From Owenia fusiformis (Eukaryota; Annelida; Polychaeta; Sabellida; Oweniidae): a DNA stretch of 64,000 nt. Numbering within the stretch: position 1 is the first letter of the stretch; each line of letters starts with the position of its first letter. Positions 39,401 through 51,200 of this stretch are shown piece after piece. Both the position numbers and the translations under genes were made by a program. The notes under the pieces were generated by a model. The model was not told where the DNA came from. It saw nothing but the letters and a program-made list of their open reading frames with translations, and did no database searches. The DNA lies in the NCBI GenBank assembly GCA_903813345.2, contig CAIIXF020000007.1:7381730-7445729 (forward strand), in the 5' to 3' direction.

Positions 39401-41882
39401 AATTTCTAATATTGGCCATACTTCTTCAGATGACACTTAACAAAGTGAAATATCCTTGGACCAAGGATGGATTTAGGCCTACATTAAAACAATTTATCAA
39501 TAACAAAATAAGTCATGTACACTTTGGTGTTAACAACTTTGATTCTACTTTATATGAAATCATAAAAATTACATTGTTCTAGGCCCTGCTAACCACATCC
39601 CGACCCTTACATACCAGATGGTAAAGTTGACAAGACGGTGGTCCAGAAAATATTGTTATGGGCATAAGACTATATTTCATGCAGAGATAAATCTAAACAT
39701 GAAAGATGAGCTGTCCAGAAATGAGAAAATCGTATAAAACTATCTTAAAAAGTATGCCTCATAAAAGATGGGTATGACATTAGAAAATAGGATTCTAATA
39801 GAAACATGATTTACAGTTTGCACAGACATTTTTAATCTGCATAAAACATTACCTGAACCAGCGAGTACTAATACATATTCCCATTGGATCAATCAAATGC
39901 CTTTTAAACCATTAACAGAATGAAGCATTTAGCAGTAAATGTTGATTGAAGTAACTATAACATTCTAATAATCTGGTCGCAGCTTGTCAGTATAAATTAT
40001 TCACAATTTAATATACTAACAGATATAATGAAAAGGGGTTTGCGGTAACAGATACCGAATGTATTACGATATCAAAGAACTAACTATGAAAAGATATGTA
40101 AAAAAGGTATTTTCTCTATTTCAATATTCTCAGTTTGATACTGGCAAATCAGGACCAGTAAAGTAAATGAGAAAATGTTATATTACCGATTGCGTAATTG
40201 ATTTACTAACTTTCCAGAAATTCAATGTTCTTATAAAATATAATATTATTTTGGGGGTATTTTAGTTGACCCAAGAAATCCCAACCCTGATATGAAACTA
40301 GAATAAAAAATAGAACCAACTGTAAACTGTAGTGTTATTCTACAAGACATCTTTAAGAATATACTCTAATTGAATTCGAACATTTAACATGATCAATTTC
40401 ACTATGATGACTAAGAATCAAAAGGTTTGATAAGACCTTTGATGAATAAACACTGGCCAAATCACGAGCTCTTACTATACCGTCTATGTTTGTAGGTATG
40501 AGTGTCCTCTAAGATTACAACTGTAATCATCATATGTTTATAAGTTGATAAACAAAGATATGAACAATATTTTGTTCCTAAAACTGAAGTGCCAGAAAAA
40601 ATACTTATAAACAAACCAATATTGTAAACAAAACCATATGAGGATAAAGACTTAATGTACGATGTTATTGATCAGCAGTCACATCAGATGAGGTCACCAT
40701 ATTCATCTTCCCACTCATCTATATGTACTTATTGTTTTATATATTGATCTATGATTGACTACAAACTTGTAAGCCATGGATGTACATGTCATGATGTTAG
40801 GCGGAGTTATTATGACAATTAAATTTAGAAAAGAGTCTAATGTATTAATTTTACAAAAGCACGAACTGAATGTCTGTGAAAATGAACATCAAGGGCCACT
40901 GATGTGGCCAAATGGACATATGTACTGAGGGTTGATACTGTTATATATGTTAACGAATGCGACTCTCACTTATCTACCAGTATTTAGTGTATACATCCAT
41001 TTAACAGCATTGGTATAAAGCATTTAAACACTATATCAATTTTGTTGAATATTTTTTTTACTTTCTGCTTGCTGGTGACATCAGGTAAAGCTGTTGGTTC
41101 TTATCACAAAATATTTATAGTGCCATGAAATGTAGCTTGTTGATGTTCCAACCCACCTTATCTGGTGATAAATGTAAAATCAATGAATGGAAATTGGATT
41201 TTGGATGTGTTTTGTGATTTTTACACTCAGGCCCGTAGCCAGGGGGGGGGTTCGCAGGGTTCGGGCCGGACACTTGTACATGTTCGGTAACATTCAATTC
41301 ATTTACTCTTGGATATTGTTTGACAGAAATATATGAGTGAACGCTAAATACTATTAGGTAATTGACAGTCAATCAAAATCGTATTTTACAGATTTCTGAT
41401 ACAAAAATTTATGTTTTGGGCTTCCTTGGTTACAATCGTTCTCCAAACACAGGTCCACAAAACTCGTTCCTCATTCACCCTAGATGTCTGAAGAGCATGT
41501 ACTCGGAGGATGGGTTACAATATAAAAAAATATAAAACCCCACCCTTACGGCCCCCATAGTAACCTTTATCAAACTGTTGGAAGTAAAACTGCTTGACAA
41601 CTTGAAAGTCCAATACCAACATGACAATAAAAACAGAAGAGACTACCATCGAATTCAAGACATATATGACATCAATCCATATCCAATATCTCATGTCATG
41701 AATAACATTTTTAATTTTAGGCCTTAGGAAAACATAAATGCCGGGCAAAAAGTTCTTGGTTCAGTTCTTACCGGCTTCACAAACTTGGATTTAGAAGTTA
41801 AAATAACAAATGTACTTACAAAAAATATCAAGTTGAATGCAAATAGCAAGTATTTGACACATTTCATGCCACCTTCAACCAT
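18357..41882 (-). CDS. CD63-like tetraspanin with two alternative last exons
   Basis: Seven phase-0 coding exons on the minus strand: 41820-41882, 37895-38083, 35890-35964, 24796-24897, 24100-24273, 23347-23436, then 7a (21254-21319) or 7b (18357-18422); 252 aa either way. All junctions are GT-AG. The N-terminus MVEGGMKCVKYLLFAFN is a classic tetraspanin start; membrane segments lie at about 11-35, 53-75, 82-104 and 217-240, with GCCGAWKENYCM after segment 2. The large outer loop has CCG at 146-148, CC at 177-178 and cysteines 189 and 205, with four N-glycosylation sequons (151, 159, 166, 195). The tail KKEYxVV ends in a YxxPhi sorting signal like that of CD63, which directs cargo to late endosomes. 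Intron 3 is 11 kb. The gene stands head to head with the FBXL4-like gene. Confidence 0.95.
18560..18900. repeat. Imperfect ~75-bp tandem repeat, about three to four units
   Basis: Units contain GAATGACCTTGACC, CAGCAGCCC(T/C) and CTTGAAATGCAAAATACTTG. It lies in the interval between exons 7a and 7b of the tetraspanin gene. The minus-strand open frame at 18629-18883 is a by-product. Confidence 0.6.
18901..21253. other. Interval between tetraspanin exons 7a and 7b, nothing else recognised
   Basis: AT-rich; part of the intron for 7b transcripts and, near 21254, 3' UTR for 7a transcripts. No canonical AATAAA close after the 7a stop was found. Confidence 0.4.
21254..21319 (-). CDS. Tetraspanin alternative last exon 7a (tail ends YQVV)
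   Basis: After acceptor TTATTTCAG the exon encodes the end of membrane segment 4 (LIGVVLACC), the tail KTIKKEYQVV and TAA. It has the same phase and the same 22-codon length as exon 7b 2.9 kb further on, so either can join exon 6. The pyrimidine tract is interrupted by A (TTTATTTTATTTTATTTCAG), weaker than that of 7b. Confidence 0.88.
   Translation of the reverse strand, partial: LIGVVLACCLAKTIKKEYQVV
21801..23232. mobile_element. 1,432-bp pearl-like element with 604-bp tandem repeat
   Basis: Perfect 14-bp terminal inverted repeats: TATCGCACTTTGAA at 21801-21814 and its complement at 23219-23232. The inside holds two nearly identical 604-bp units (for example GACCTCAGTAGGTG at 22041 and 22645) plus partial units, each with several AAATGGCCGCCA motifs. 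A CCCGCCCACCCGCCCGCC tract and GACGACGGCAATAT precede the right end, as in the element at 8528-9771. It lies in tetraspanin intron 6, about 115 bp from exon 6. Confidence 0.75.
23535..23665 (-). repeat. TGTCACCACC dispersed element
   Basis: Shares GCCACCACCTG, GTTACAGAT, CCACAAAAAAGTTGGAGAC and the terminal TGTCA...TGGTGACATAA with copies elsewhere in the window. Located in tetraspanin intron 5. Confidence 0.55.
25090..25225 (-). repeat. TGTCACCACC dispersed element
   Basis: ATGTCACCACCCACCATTTG, GTTACAGATGCCGAACACC and AAAAAAGTAGGAGACCAGAA match the family. Located in tetraspanin intron 3. Confidence 0.55.
26707..27208. mobile_element. 502-bp pogo-like MITE
   Basis: Left end TAGTAGAACCTGTATA and right end (complement) CAGTAAAACCTGTCTA, both flanked by TA (26705-26706, 27209-27210). 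CAGTAAAACCTGTCTAA-type ends with TA duplications are typical of pogo/Tigger derivatives. The inside repeats CTAATC(T/C)GAACACCTCC motifs. Related copies: 45806-45977, 56119-56297, and fragments near 24632 and 59321. Confidence 0.7.
27616..27775. repeat. Inverted repeat with GTTAGTTGCATTCGCGAA arms
   Basis: TCGCGAATGTAACTAACGCC then TGTCGGCTAC at about 27650-27680 is matched in reverse by GTAGCCAACAGGCGTTAGTT then GCATTCGCGA near 27732-27761. A further direct copy, GTTAGTTGCACTCGCAAATA, begins at 27616. Probably a MITE in tetraspanin intron 3. Confidence 0.55.
27800..33330. other. Tetraspanin intron 3, central part: no gene recognised
   Basis: Long AT-rich sequence with few repeats. A short inverted repeat AACACAGGCCTC...GAGGCCTGTGTT lies at 28955-29012, and a GATAGATAAAAA run at 32216-32240. 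No exon on either strand with a recognisable domain. Confidence 0.4.
33340..33866. mobile_element. 527-bp hAT-type element with 8-bp target duplication
   Basis: Ends TAGAGCTGGCATC and its exact complement; ATTGGAAG stands directly outside both ends (33332-33339, 33867-33874). An 8-bp duplication and TAG-type ends fit hAT elements. Inside, TCGACA/TGTCGA motifs are frequent. No transposase; the open frame 33633-33851 (minus) is not recognised. Confidence 0.82.
34531..35103. repeat. 29-bp minisatellite, about 19 units
   Basis: Head-to-tail units of GATTTATGATTTTCAACAGG plus GTGTCATGT, with small C/T variation and no spacers. In tetraspanin intron 3, 0.8 kb from exon 3. Confidence 0.9.
37590..37885. 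repeat. Imperfect GACTGAGTAC repeat cluster next to a splice donor
   Basis: Many variants of AGACTGAGTACCAG and GAGTGCTAGACT follow one another without fixed period up to about 10 bp before the donor of tetraspanin exon 2 (37894 on the minus strand). Confidence 0.6.
38084..41819. other. Tetraspanin intron 1: no further gene recognised
   Basis: AT-rich. Contains an inverted repeat at about 38579-38668 (CCAGCTACAAGCC against GGCTTGTAGCTGG) and, at 41229-41275, one end of the CAGGCCCGTAGCCAGG element seen complete at 52837-53041. Confidence 0.45.
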
Positions 41883-42217
41883 GGTTGTAGTTGTTTAGTT
41901 GCCTTCTAAGTGAAAAACCTGTTGTGTTCTGAAACTTTCAATGATTAAATTCTTCTTGTCAAATTACACAAGAAATTTAGACATGCGCAGAAAATAGTTC
42001 TACGATTGCTGAGTAATTTGAATGAACCTACATAATAGTTATGATAAAACACAGAAACATTTCGAACAGATTTAGATACTTTTGGATGTAAAACAGGCTT
42101 TTACTGCATGTGTCACATGCTCATTTTCGTTTAGTTGATTAATTTGGCGGATTAATATAAATCACATGAGAACGAGTAATATCTTTTTGTACGATAGATG
42201 TCAGCTGTGTATTTAAA
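41883..42217. promoter_or_regulatory. Head-to-head (bidirectional) promoter interval
   Basis: Only 335 bp separate the start codons of the tetraspanin (minus) and the FBXL4-like gene (plus), so the transcription starts must lie within it or overlap. It contains ATGCGCA (41983-41989), a half-site resembling NRF-1 motifs, and two TCACATG words (42113-42119, 42162-42168), the second extended to TCACATGA, which is the M-box sequence of MITF/TFE factors. No TATA box was assigned. The motif readings are inference. Confidence 0.6.
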
Positions 42218-45200
42218 ATGGCGGAGAAGGAAGTGGAAATTTTTTCCAAAGAAGTAACCGATTTCAGCTCTCAGTATGGGACTGAAAAAAGTATTACATA
42301 TGCAGCTACAAACTTAGCAGGTCCATCGTCAATATATCCTAATTACGGCGATTTTACTCAAGCGTTTGTTTTAGTAAGTAACAATTTTGTTTAGATTCAG
42401 ATTCGAGCAGATATCAGATTGATTTTATGATTTTTCACTTTCACTTTCATTACACATAGGCCAATATGATATCTGAAACTTACACATGGAACCTAAGTTC
42501 ACATGTGTGTAAATAACTTCCTGTGATTAGCCTGCGATGTTGTCGTGTTTTTTGGTAATTTTCTGAAATTTTAAAATCACTGCCTCAAATCAGGATGAAG
42601 GCTAATCTAACCAAACCCGTCTGGCCCAGTTATCTACTCCCGAAGTCGTATCCAGATCTACGACGTCAGGAGTAGATAACTGGGCCAGACGGGTTTGGTT
42701 AGATGAAGGCCCAATAGCATCACCAACTGATCTGCAACAAGAAGTTGCCCACCATGCGCCTAAATAGAATATACAGGGTGTCCAAAAAAACAGGACCGTA
42801 AGAAAGTTGAATAACTCGGTCAATTTTGCATATTTTGCCTTGAAATTTAAGAATTATTTTGTTCATTCAATGTGGATTTTGTTCTGAAAGTTGATGATAA
42901 TCTGTTTATTGTGTCAAAAACTACAGTCTTTTACAAAACATGCTCAAAGTGGGCACTTCTCCTCTCTATGCACAAACGAATCCTGCATTAATGTGGATGG
43001 TAAATATTGGGGTAGTTATTGCTCTCTTAAGATTGTTAGGGGCCTGTCAGTATACATATTGGCTTTGAGAAATCCTCAAAGATAAAAATTTGGGGGATTT
43101 AGATCAGGCGAATGAGCTGCCCATATGGTTTTCGTTCTGCAATTGATGAGCTGACCACCAAAGCATTGCCGAAACCATTTCAGCATATCATTTGCAGTGT
43201 TGGGGTGGTATTGGCTTGTTGAAACCACTGCTTAATTATCTCCTTAGATGTCCCTTCTGGTGCTTAGTGACCTCCAAAACTTGGTGAGAACTTACTGGTC
43301 CTTGTTCATGGTGATAGCAAGTCCCCAGTCACCTTCGAACCAAAAGGGACTGATGATTCCATGTTTCCTCATTGCCACCCAGGGAGTGCATTGTTCAGAA
43401 TGCAATGGATGCTGTAACACTTCATCAGGAGGAAGTAAGCCCCAGTAGCAATTGTTCTTGGAACAAACTTGTCCATTCAGAAAGACATGAGTGTAGGAGG
43501 ATCATCAACAGCTTTGTTCGCCGGATTGAATTGTGCATAGAGATGAGATTTGCACATTTCTGGCATGTTTTGTAAGGAGCTGTAGTTTTTGACTCAATTG
43601 GTAGATTATTATCAAACTTTCACAACAAAATTCACATTGAATGAACTAAATAATTCTGAAATTTCAAGGCAAAATATGCAAAATTGACCGAGTTATTCAA
43701 CTTTCTTACGGTTCTGTTTTTTTTGGACACCCTGTAGAATCGATCTGTCATATTTCAGTTCAGAACAATAAAATATAATCATACCTGTACGCAAATACAT
43801 GTACACAATTGGAAAACAAATTAATCAACTATATTAGATCAAGATATCAAGTGCAAGAACAAACTATTTTAAAGACCTTAACAAATATTGTACTTTCATT
43901 GACTTATCAACCCTATGTTTACATGTTGTACAAGTACAACTTTAATCCCATGTAATCTGCTGTTTTAAATAGTCATATTTCCATCTTATACAAAAAGCAA
44001 ATAAATGGCTTTGCAGTACTCTGTTTTTTAAAGTTATGTACTGTGACGGCTATTCTGATATATCACAGTTACTATATCTCACTCATATTTCCGACAGTCT
44101 AGTGCAATTCAAAATGCCTTTTCCCTGAAAATCTCAGTGACAGACATTAAAGTTTTGAACATAATTAGCTTTACTTATTGAATGACCTGTTTATGTCTAT
44201 TTGTTTATGAGTGGTCATCACATAAATCACTCTGTGCGTATATGAATGAATATGTCATCCAATATTTCCACATATGTGGCAGATAGAATCAGAATAGATA
44301 AATATAACAGCATGTTCAAATTTCTACCTGATTTAACTGTTGAAATTTGGGCCTCGGAACATAGACTCAAGGATGAAGGATTTATATTCAATGACGATAA
44401 GTGTCATGAAGAAGTTTGTCATGATGATGCATGTCATAGATATATTTATAGTGGATGTAATGATATGTGTACAAGCCAGGAAAAAAATACTGGATTTTTA
44501 AGATTGAGATTAGATGCTTGCTCCAATTCGATTGTTAATTTTGGCGGATTTGTTCAGATGTGGATCGAATGTCTAATTAAGTTGGCTTCATACAAGGTAG
44601 TGAATGCAGCTTTAGAAAAAATTCATTAAAAAAACAAAATATTTTGTTCTGCAAACATGATCTTTGAGTTTGAGACATTTTAGATTGGTAATATTAAATC
44701 ATTGAAGCATCCTTGCTTTTCGATGATATCATCATACCTCATCGGCCTAAAAATAAGTTATTATTTAATATTTTCAAATACTACTTATACTCTATACATA
44801 TTTATTCCTTGAATGGAACACTTCACTTATTTGACATAATATAACATAGTTTTCACCTGAAAAAATCATATTCACTCTCATTTACTTATATCCTCTTTAT
44901 TTGCAGAGAACCTATGGTCCTTGGTGGACCCAATGTCCTTCAACCTCCAAGCCGTTCAAGAAAACACCAGAAAATTGGCACTCGAGGGATTTTGTAGGTA
45001 AGTAAATATGTCCATGTTTGTATTCATACTGTTGTCTGATTAAAGGGAATAAAAATGATTTTTAATAGTCGATAACATATTTTATAGACAATTTTTTGTA
45101 AAACAAAACTACATGCATACCTTTAAAATATTACATATGGAATGTAAAAAACAATGAAGGAAGCGATATGCAAATATGTTTGAATGATATGATAAAATTG

Positions 45201-48200
45201 ATTTTTTAAACTGACCTCAACTGACCGAACCTTTGAATTTAAAATTGATTTATATGACCAACTTGTATGAGACAGTGTTATACATTTTGGTAGATTTTTG
45301 CCAAAAACTTATAGGGAAATTTTAGGGTTGATGGGACCCTAAATTTGTTAGAAAATCTGAAAAAATGTTTCTTTCTCTACACCAAAATACCATAGGAGGT
45401 CAGATTTTCTGAAAAAACCTCCAGTAGAGCCACCCTGCCTTTAAGTTCACTTCAAAGCTTCACTTTTATGCATTTTAGAGCTTCATTTTAATGTATTGAT
45501 GATTCATTTTAATGCATTGATGATTCATTTTAATGTATTGATGATTCATTTTAATGCATTGATGATTCATTTTAATGTATTGATGATTCATTTTAATGCA
45601 TTTCAGAGCTACATTTTGAGAAAAAATGTTACATAAACAGTATAACAATATATGAGACCTACAACCCTGGAGCTGTTGTAAGAATCCTGGCCTCTGATGA
45701 TACAAAGCCATCTCAACCCAGGTATGGACAGCAGTAAACTTAAACATAGTTAACACCATGTAGATTTACACTGTAGCTGTAGCCTAAGAGGGATAGTTGT
45801 AATTTTAGTAAAACCTGTGTATATTGAACATTTTTTGCCAAGAAAAAATGTGCAGTGTTGGTAGGTGTGCATTACAGAGGATAATTTATAGAAATGTCAG
45901 AAGAGTATGTGCAGAGGAAGGGTGTCCACTAGACCTGTGTTCACTAGAGAGAGGTGTTCATTAAGACATGTTTTACTAGCCTCTGTCTAAGTTCTGATCT
46001 TAACGATCCTCTGACTAGGATAGAAATTTGCTTTTTGATGCTGATTATATCTTAATGGTACAAAATTAAGTATCATGGTCTTTTATATGGGAGTTAAGTT
46101 ATGGAATAAATGCCCAGGTGCTTATTAAAGATTGAAGTCATGTGATTCTGATTATGTAAGTGGATCATGATTGACCTACTTTGATTGGGCAAGGCTAGAT
46201 CAAAGGATTATCTCTCATTCAAAGAGTGAAGCTGTCTTTAAAAGAAGCAAATCCAGCTATTGAAAAGGGTTGTTTCTGATACTCAATTCAGTGAAATGTT
46301 GATTTTATTGTTTTGATATGTCCTTGATCTATGTGAACATGATACATTCTCTGTTTATTGATTTGTTTGGCTCAACTCATTTAACAACATTCCATATTTT
46401 GTTATTAACAAATCAAACTCACCACATGCTTTTTTCATATGTCAGCGTACTTGTCTATGAAAAGGTACAATTTCTAAAAAATATGTGTAAATCAATCAAA
46501 AGTTGTTTATAACCTCAATATGACTTAAAATCAGCTGACAAAAGATCTATGATAAATGCAAAAGTGAAATATGATCAATTCGCTAAAACAATTAAGCAAC
46601 AATCAGAATTATATTGAGATTATTGGTTTTATCAGGTATTAAAAAGTATGTTCTTCATTTAATGAAGTCAATACTTAAAGTTACTCAACTCATTTCTTTC
46701 CTCAGTCTTTATTGTGTTGTTTTTCAAGAAATATGTTACTGTCGCTGTTGTTGTTGTTGTAGATTGATTTGATTGAAAGATGTCACTGTTGTAGGTGGTA
46801 TTGATTGAAAGATGTCACTGTTGTAGGTGGTATGTGTTATGGGAGGGTGAACAACAGACATGCAGAGCAGAACCAAGAGCATTCCAACCAACAATCCGTC
46901 CATGCAACTTTAAAACAAAGTAAACGCATCTAATAATTGTCTTTCAGTGGTGCCTTGTCAAGCACTCTTTTCATTTGCCCAAGTTCAAGGAATGAAAACA
47001 GTGAAACATAAGTAACAAAAGATGCATTCTTCCTAAATCTTATTGAACATCACTTACATCTGTATTGTTTAGTATTGTTTAGATATTTCATTAAATAAAA
47101 TGCATTCATTTGAAATACAAACAAGCTAGAGGCTAAATAAAGTATTAACATTTAATTTGAATGTCTGAAATCTTGATTTTAAACTTTTAGTATGAACATT
47201 ATAATCTTCTTTTTCAGTCTTTTGAGATTAGAGTTTTGCAGTACTCACCTTATGTACTATACTGAGCTTGACGCTGTGTCAATCACAACAAAAGACTCTG
47301 TTAACAAGTTAAAAGCCAATAAAGATGGCAGTAGTGTTGATGCATCAGCCATTGACAGAATTAATCAAAACTTGAAGGAAATCAGGCTGGATACTGAAGA
47401 TGGAGAAAAGTGCAATTTTGATATTTTACCAGTGAGTACCAATTATTTTTTTGTGATATTGTTTTATTCGCCATTCAGCAGTTGTTGTTTGGCAGTTAGT
47501 GTCCAGCATTCAGTTGTCAGCATTCGTAACAAATGGCAGGTAGTGACTGTATGTTTTTATCAAATACGATACATGTGTGTGTAACAATTACATATATATC
47601 AAGACAAAGGGATATATATATTTCTTTTATTGACATGACAATTGTATCAAAACATGACACATTAGTCTAAACGCTGAGAGAGTTGAAAGTCTTTATTCAG
47701 TAGATTTTTTAGTAGGTTTGATGTATCTTTTCAAAATTCATGTTTTTCTAGGATGAGATTATACATGTGATATTGAGCCAGCTGGATCTGGTCTCCTTGA
47801 GTAATGTAGCACAGACATGCAGGTAACCTGCAGTTTTTGGATGAATATATACATGTATAATGATGTGGAAGGACTATATATATCAGGGTTCCCACTAGGC
47901 TTTTAGACTCCGGAGTCTAATGTCCTTAGACCCTCTTGCTCCAGAGTCTAATAGCTTTTACAGAGTCTAAAGCTGGATTTATTTAGTCTAAAACTGGATA
48001 CAAACAAGGAATAGTAAGTCAGAAACCTCTAAGAAAGTACATTGTGATTAAAATAGGAAGATAATCTCTTAAGTAGTATTTTGAAAAGTATTGGATATCT
48101 CTGATCTCACATGGGAGAGTACTAGACGCGATACTGCCAAAAATCCAAGGTCTAAAAATTTCCTGGTGAGAACCCTGTCTATTCATACTGTGTCCACTAA

Positions 48201-51200
48201 ATGAGGTAGCAGATATATTAAAAAACTTAATCGGTAAAAATACATAAAAAGTGTTGATAATATGTATTGTTGATACTCTGATAATGAATCTATAGGCTGT
48301 TATAATTTGAATGAATTATGAACGTATATTTTAAATTTATTTATTTAAAAATGTTTACCTTTCAGACGTCTATGGAAGTTAAGTTATGACCCACTCCTCT
48401 ATACAGAGTTAAACTTACAGCCACATTGGTGCCAAGTATCAGACACAGCTTTACAAGGTCTGTCTACACGCTGTGGCTACATACAGAGGCTCTCGCTATC
48501 TTGGTGTGGGCCTCATCACTCTAGCAGAAAGTCTAATCCACCTTTCACTGAAGAAGGATGTACAAGGTAGCCTTTTTTTCCATTTTTATTTCTTTGCTCT
48601 TGTTAATGTTGAGTGCTTCACTGTACCCCAAATGTACCTTGTTCATTGGTGTTATAAAGTAATGATATGCAGAGTTCTCACCAGAAGTTTTTTAGAACCC
48701 AGAGAATAAATCAGCATCTGTGTCCAAAACCTGGCGCTCTCATGTTTGAACACGAGAGAAAATTGCGGCATCCCAGACTCTAAAAGTCTAGCGAGAACCC
48801 TCATATGTGTATTATAGGGAAGCCATTTGTACATACTTGTAATTCATATTTATCCATGTTTTATAGGTTTATACAGGGCTGTAGTGAGCAATTGTCGTCC
48901 CTCCACCTATCCTCATGTAACTTCCTCACTGGGAATTCACTGGAAGATATTGTAAACAATTGCCGCAACTTGTCAGGTAAATAAACCTGGAATTGTCTTC
49001 AATGTATTACACAGGTTTTACTGTACTGTGCTGTCCTGTACTTTACTTAGCTGTGTTGTGCTGTACTGTGCTGTGCTGTGCTGTACTGTACTGCACTGCA
49101 CTGCACTGCACTGTACTATTCTGTACCTTGCTCTTATCCACTTCATTCAGTATACTGTTTGCTGGTGAGAAATGCAGCACCTTTAACCGCTCATTGTCAA
49201 GGTCTCCCTGTGTCAAGGCTTCATCAGTTTGATTTTCTTATTTTCTCATTCATTATCTTCAGAACTGACCAGCGGAACTTTTGATTTGTGCACACTGGAA
49301 AGTTTAATGATTCAAGTTAATTTAAAGAAAGTAAAAATCATAGGACGTTTTATTGTTGCTCTTCTAAGAAATAGAATTGTTAAATTTTTATGTGTTTTTG
49401 TCTAAAATGTTGCTATTTATATACTGGGTATAATTCATCAAAACCATCAAAATTAGATATCAATATTCAAAAACTCAACCATAAATTGTTCAGACTGTTA
49501 TACATTTGAAGACACTCGGTGCAAAATTGACAAAATGCCACCACCAGTCCTGTTACTTTTGGAACACTCTGTAAAGTAAAAAAATCATTTTTCAAAAGTG
49601 CGATGTATATATCACAAAAATATGTCCTAAAGCTGAACACTTATCAAATCATTGCTCTTATGCTATAACATGGAGCCACGTATTGTCAGTAAACAGCTAC
49701 CTTTTAAATAGCATAAATATAAACAGTTTCTATTCACGATATAATCATTGACTAGGTGAAAGACAGATCTCTCCTCCTCACTCTTCGAGGTTATAACGAT
49801 CTTTTGTTCAAGCAGAACACTGACACACCTCAGCTTAAACATGCATGAGGACCTTGAGTTTACTATAGACTAAGGTTTTGAATAGTTTTTATCAAATAAT
49901 AAACAATATACTATACTAGTTAATCATTGACTGTGTCATGAGAATGAGACACAGCGGAGGGGTTGAAACATCATGTGATGTTCAGTTCAAAGTTAAGATG
50001 GCGACAGCAATGGAGGAACAAGTCAAAGAGACTTTGAAATGCAAGTTGTGTTATGAGACATTAACTGACCCAAGGGCACTGCCATGTATGCACACATATT
50101 GTTGTGTATGCCTGGACAAATTAGAGAAAACAAAACAAGGAGATAAACCCTGTTTAAGCTGCCCGGAATGTAGAGAAGTTCACACAATACCTGCAGGGGG
50201 AGTGACTAAATTTAAGGTGAATTTCACCACTAGTTCATTAGTGGATCTATTTCAGTCTATGGATTGGAGACAAACCCCAGTGTACAGTGTGTAAGGAGAG
50301 TAAGCAAAAAGATACTGATGCTATAACAAAATGTATACAATGTAATGAACAGTTGTGTGTAGACTGTAATGGATGTCATCAAAAACTTCTAAAAGGTCAC
50401 ACAGTTCTTGACCTTACAGGTGACAAGGCTCAAGATAAACAGACTGCACTGAAAACTGTAAAACAGCGTATAGTGTTTTGTGAAACACATAAAACCAATC
50501 CACTAGAAATATACTGTAAAGTGGATCAATGTGCAGTTTGTGCAACTTGTTATGTGATTAACCATTCTAACCATGAGTGCATGGATGTCAACAAGGCTGC
50601 AGAAGACAATGTGAAATTAATAGATGACCTCCTCAAGAAAGGTGACAAATTGGTAGAGAGCTTTGAACAAACAATACAGAACACTCATACAAAAAAAGAT
50701 AAAATGGAGCAAGAAGCAGATAATGTGACACATGAACTGAACAATGATATGAACATAGCTATCCAAGCGATCCGGGATAAATACGCAAAGAATATCGATA
50801 TAGTGGCTGAGAAAAGAGCCTCGTGTGCCAAACAGGCAATTGCCCATCTAGGACACCTTGAAATGCAGAAGACCACAACTGAAAGCGCAATGATCGGGCT
50901 ACAAACATTGAAACAACATGGACATGCTACCCAACTGGCTAACATGGCCCAAGACATCACTTCAAAATCAGAGGAATGGTGTCACACCAAGGCATCTGAG
51001 TTTGACACTAACATAACATTCAATATTCAAAGGGGTGAGGTATATAATGATAAAATTGTGTTTGCTAAGGTGGACATACAGAACTTGAGAGACACAACAT
51101 CCATTAAAAGACCAAAAACAATAAAACATGTTAAGCCAACAGTTGTAAAGAAGAAAAAACTAAATAAGATTGATCGAGTATGGGATTTAGCTGTTACTAA

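Noticed and set aside
43248-43575. Plus-strand frames in the mariner element
   Set aside because: Shadows of the minus-strand transposase remnant.
44246-44629. 127-codon frame as a novel Cys/His protein
   Set aside because: Length is within chance expectation for this base composition and region is intronic; kept only as a low-confidence entry.
50617-50960. Minus-strand frames inside the TRIM gene
   Set aside because: Shadows of the coiled-coil coding sequence.
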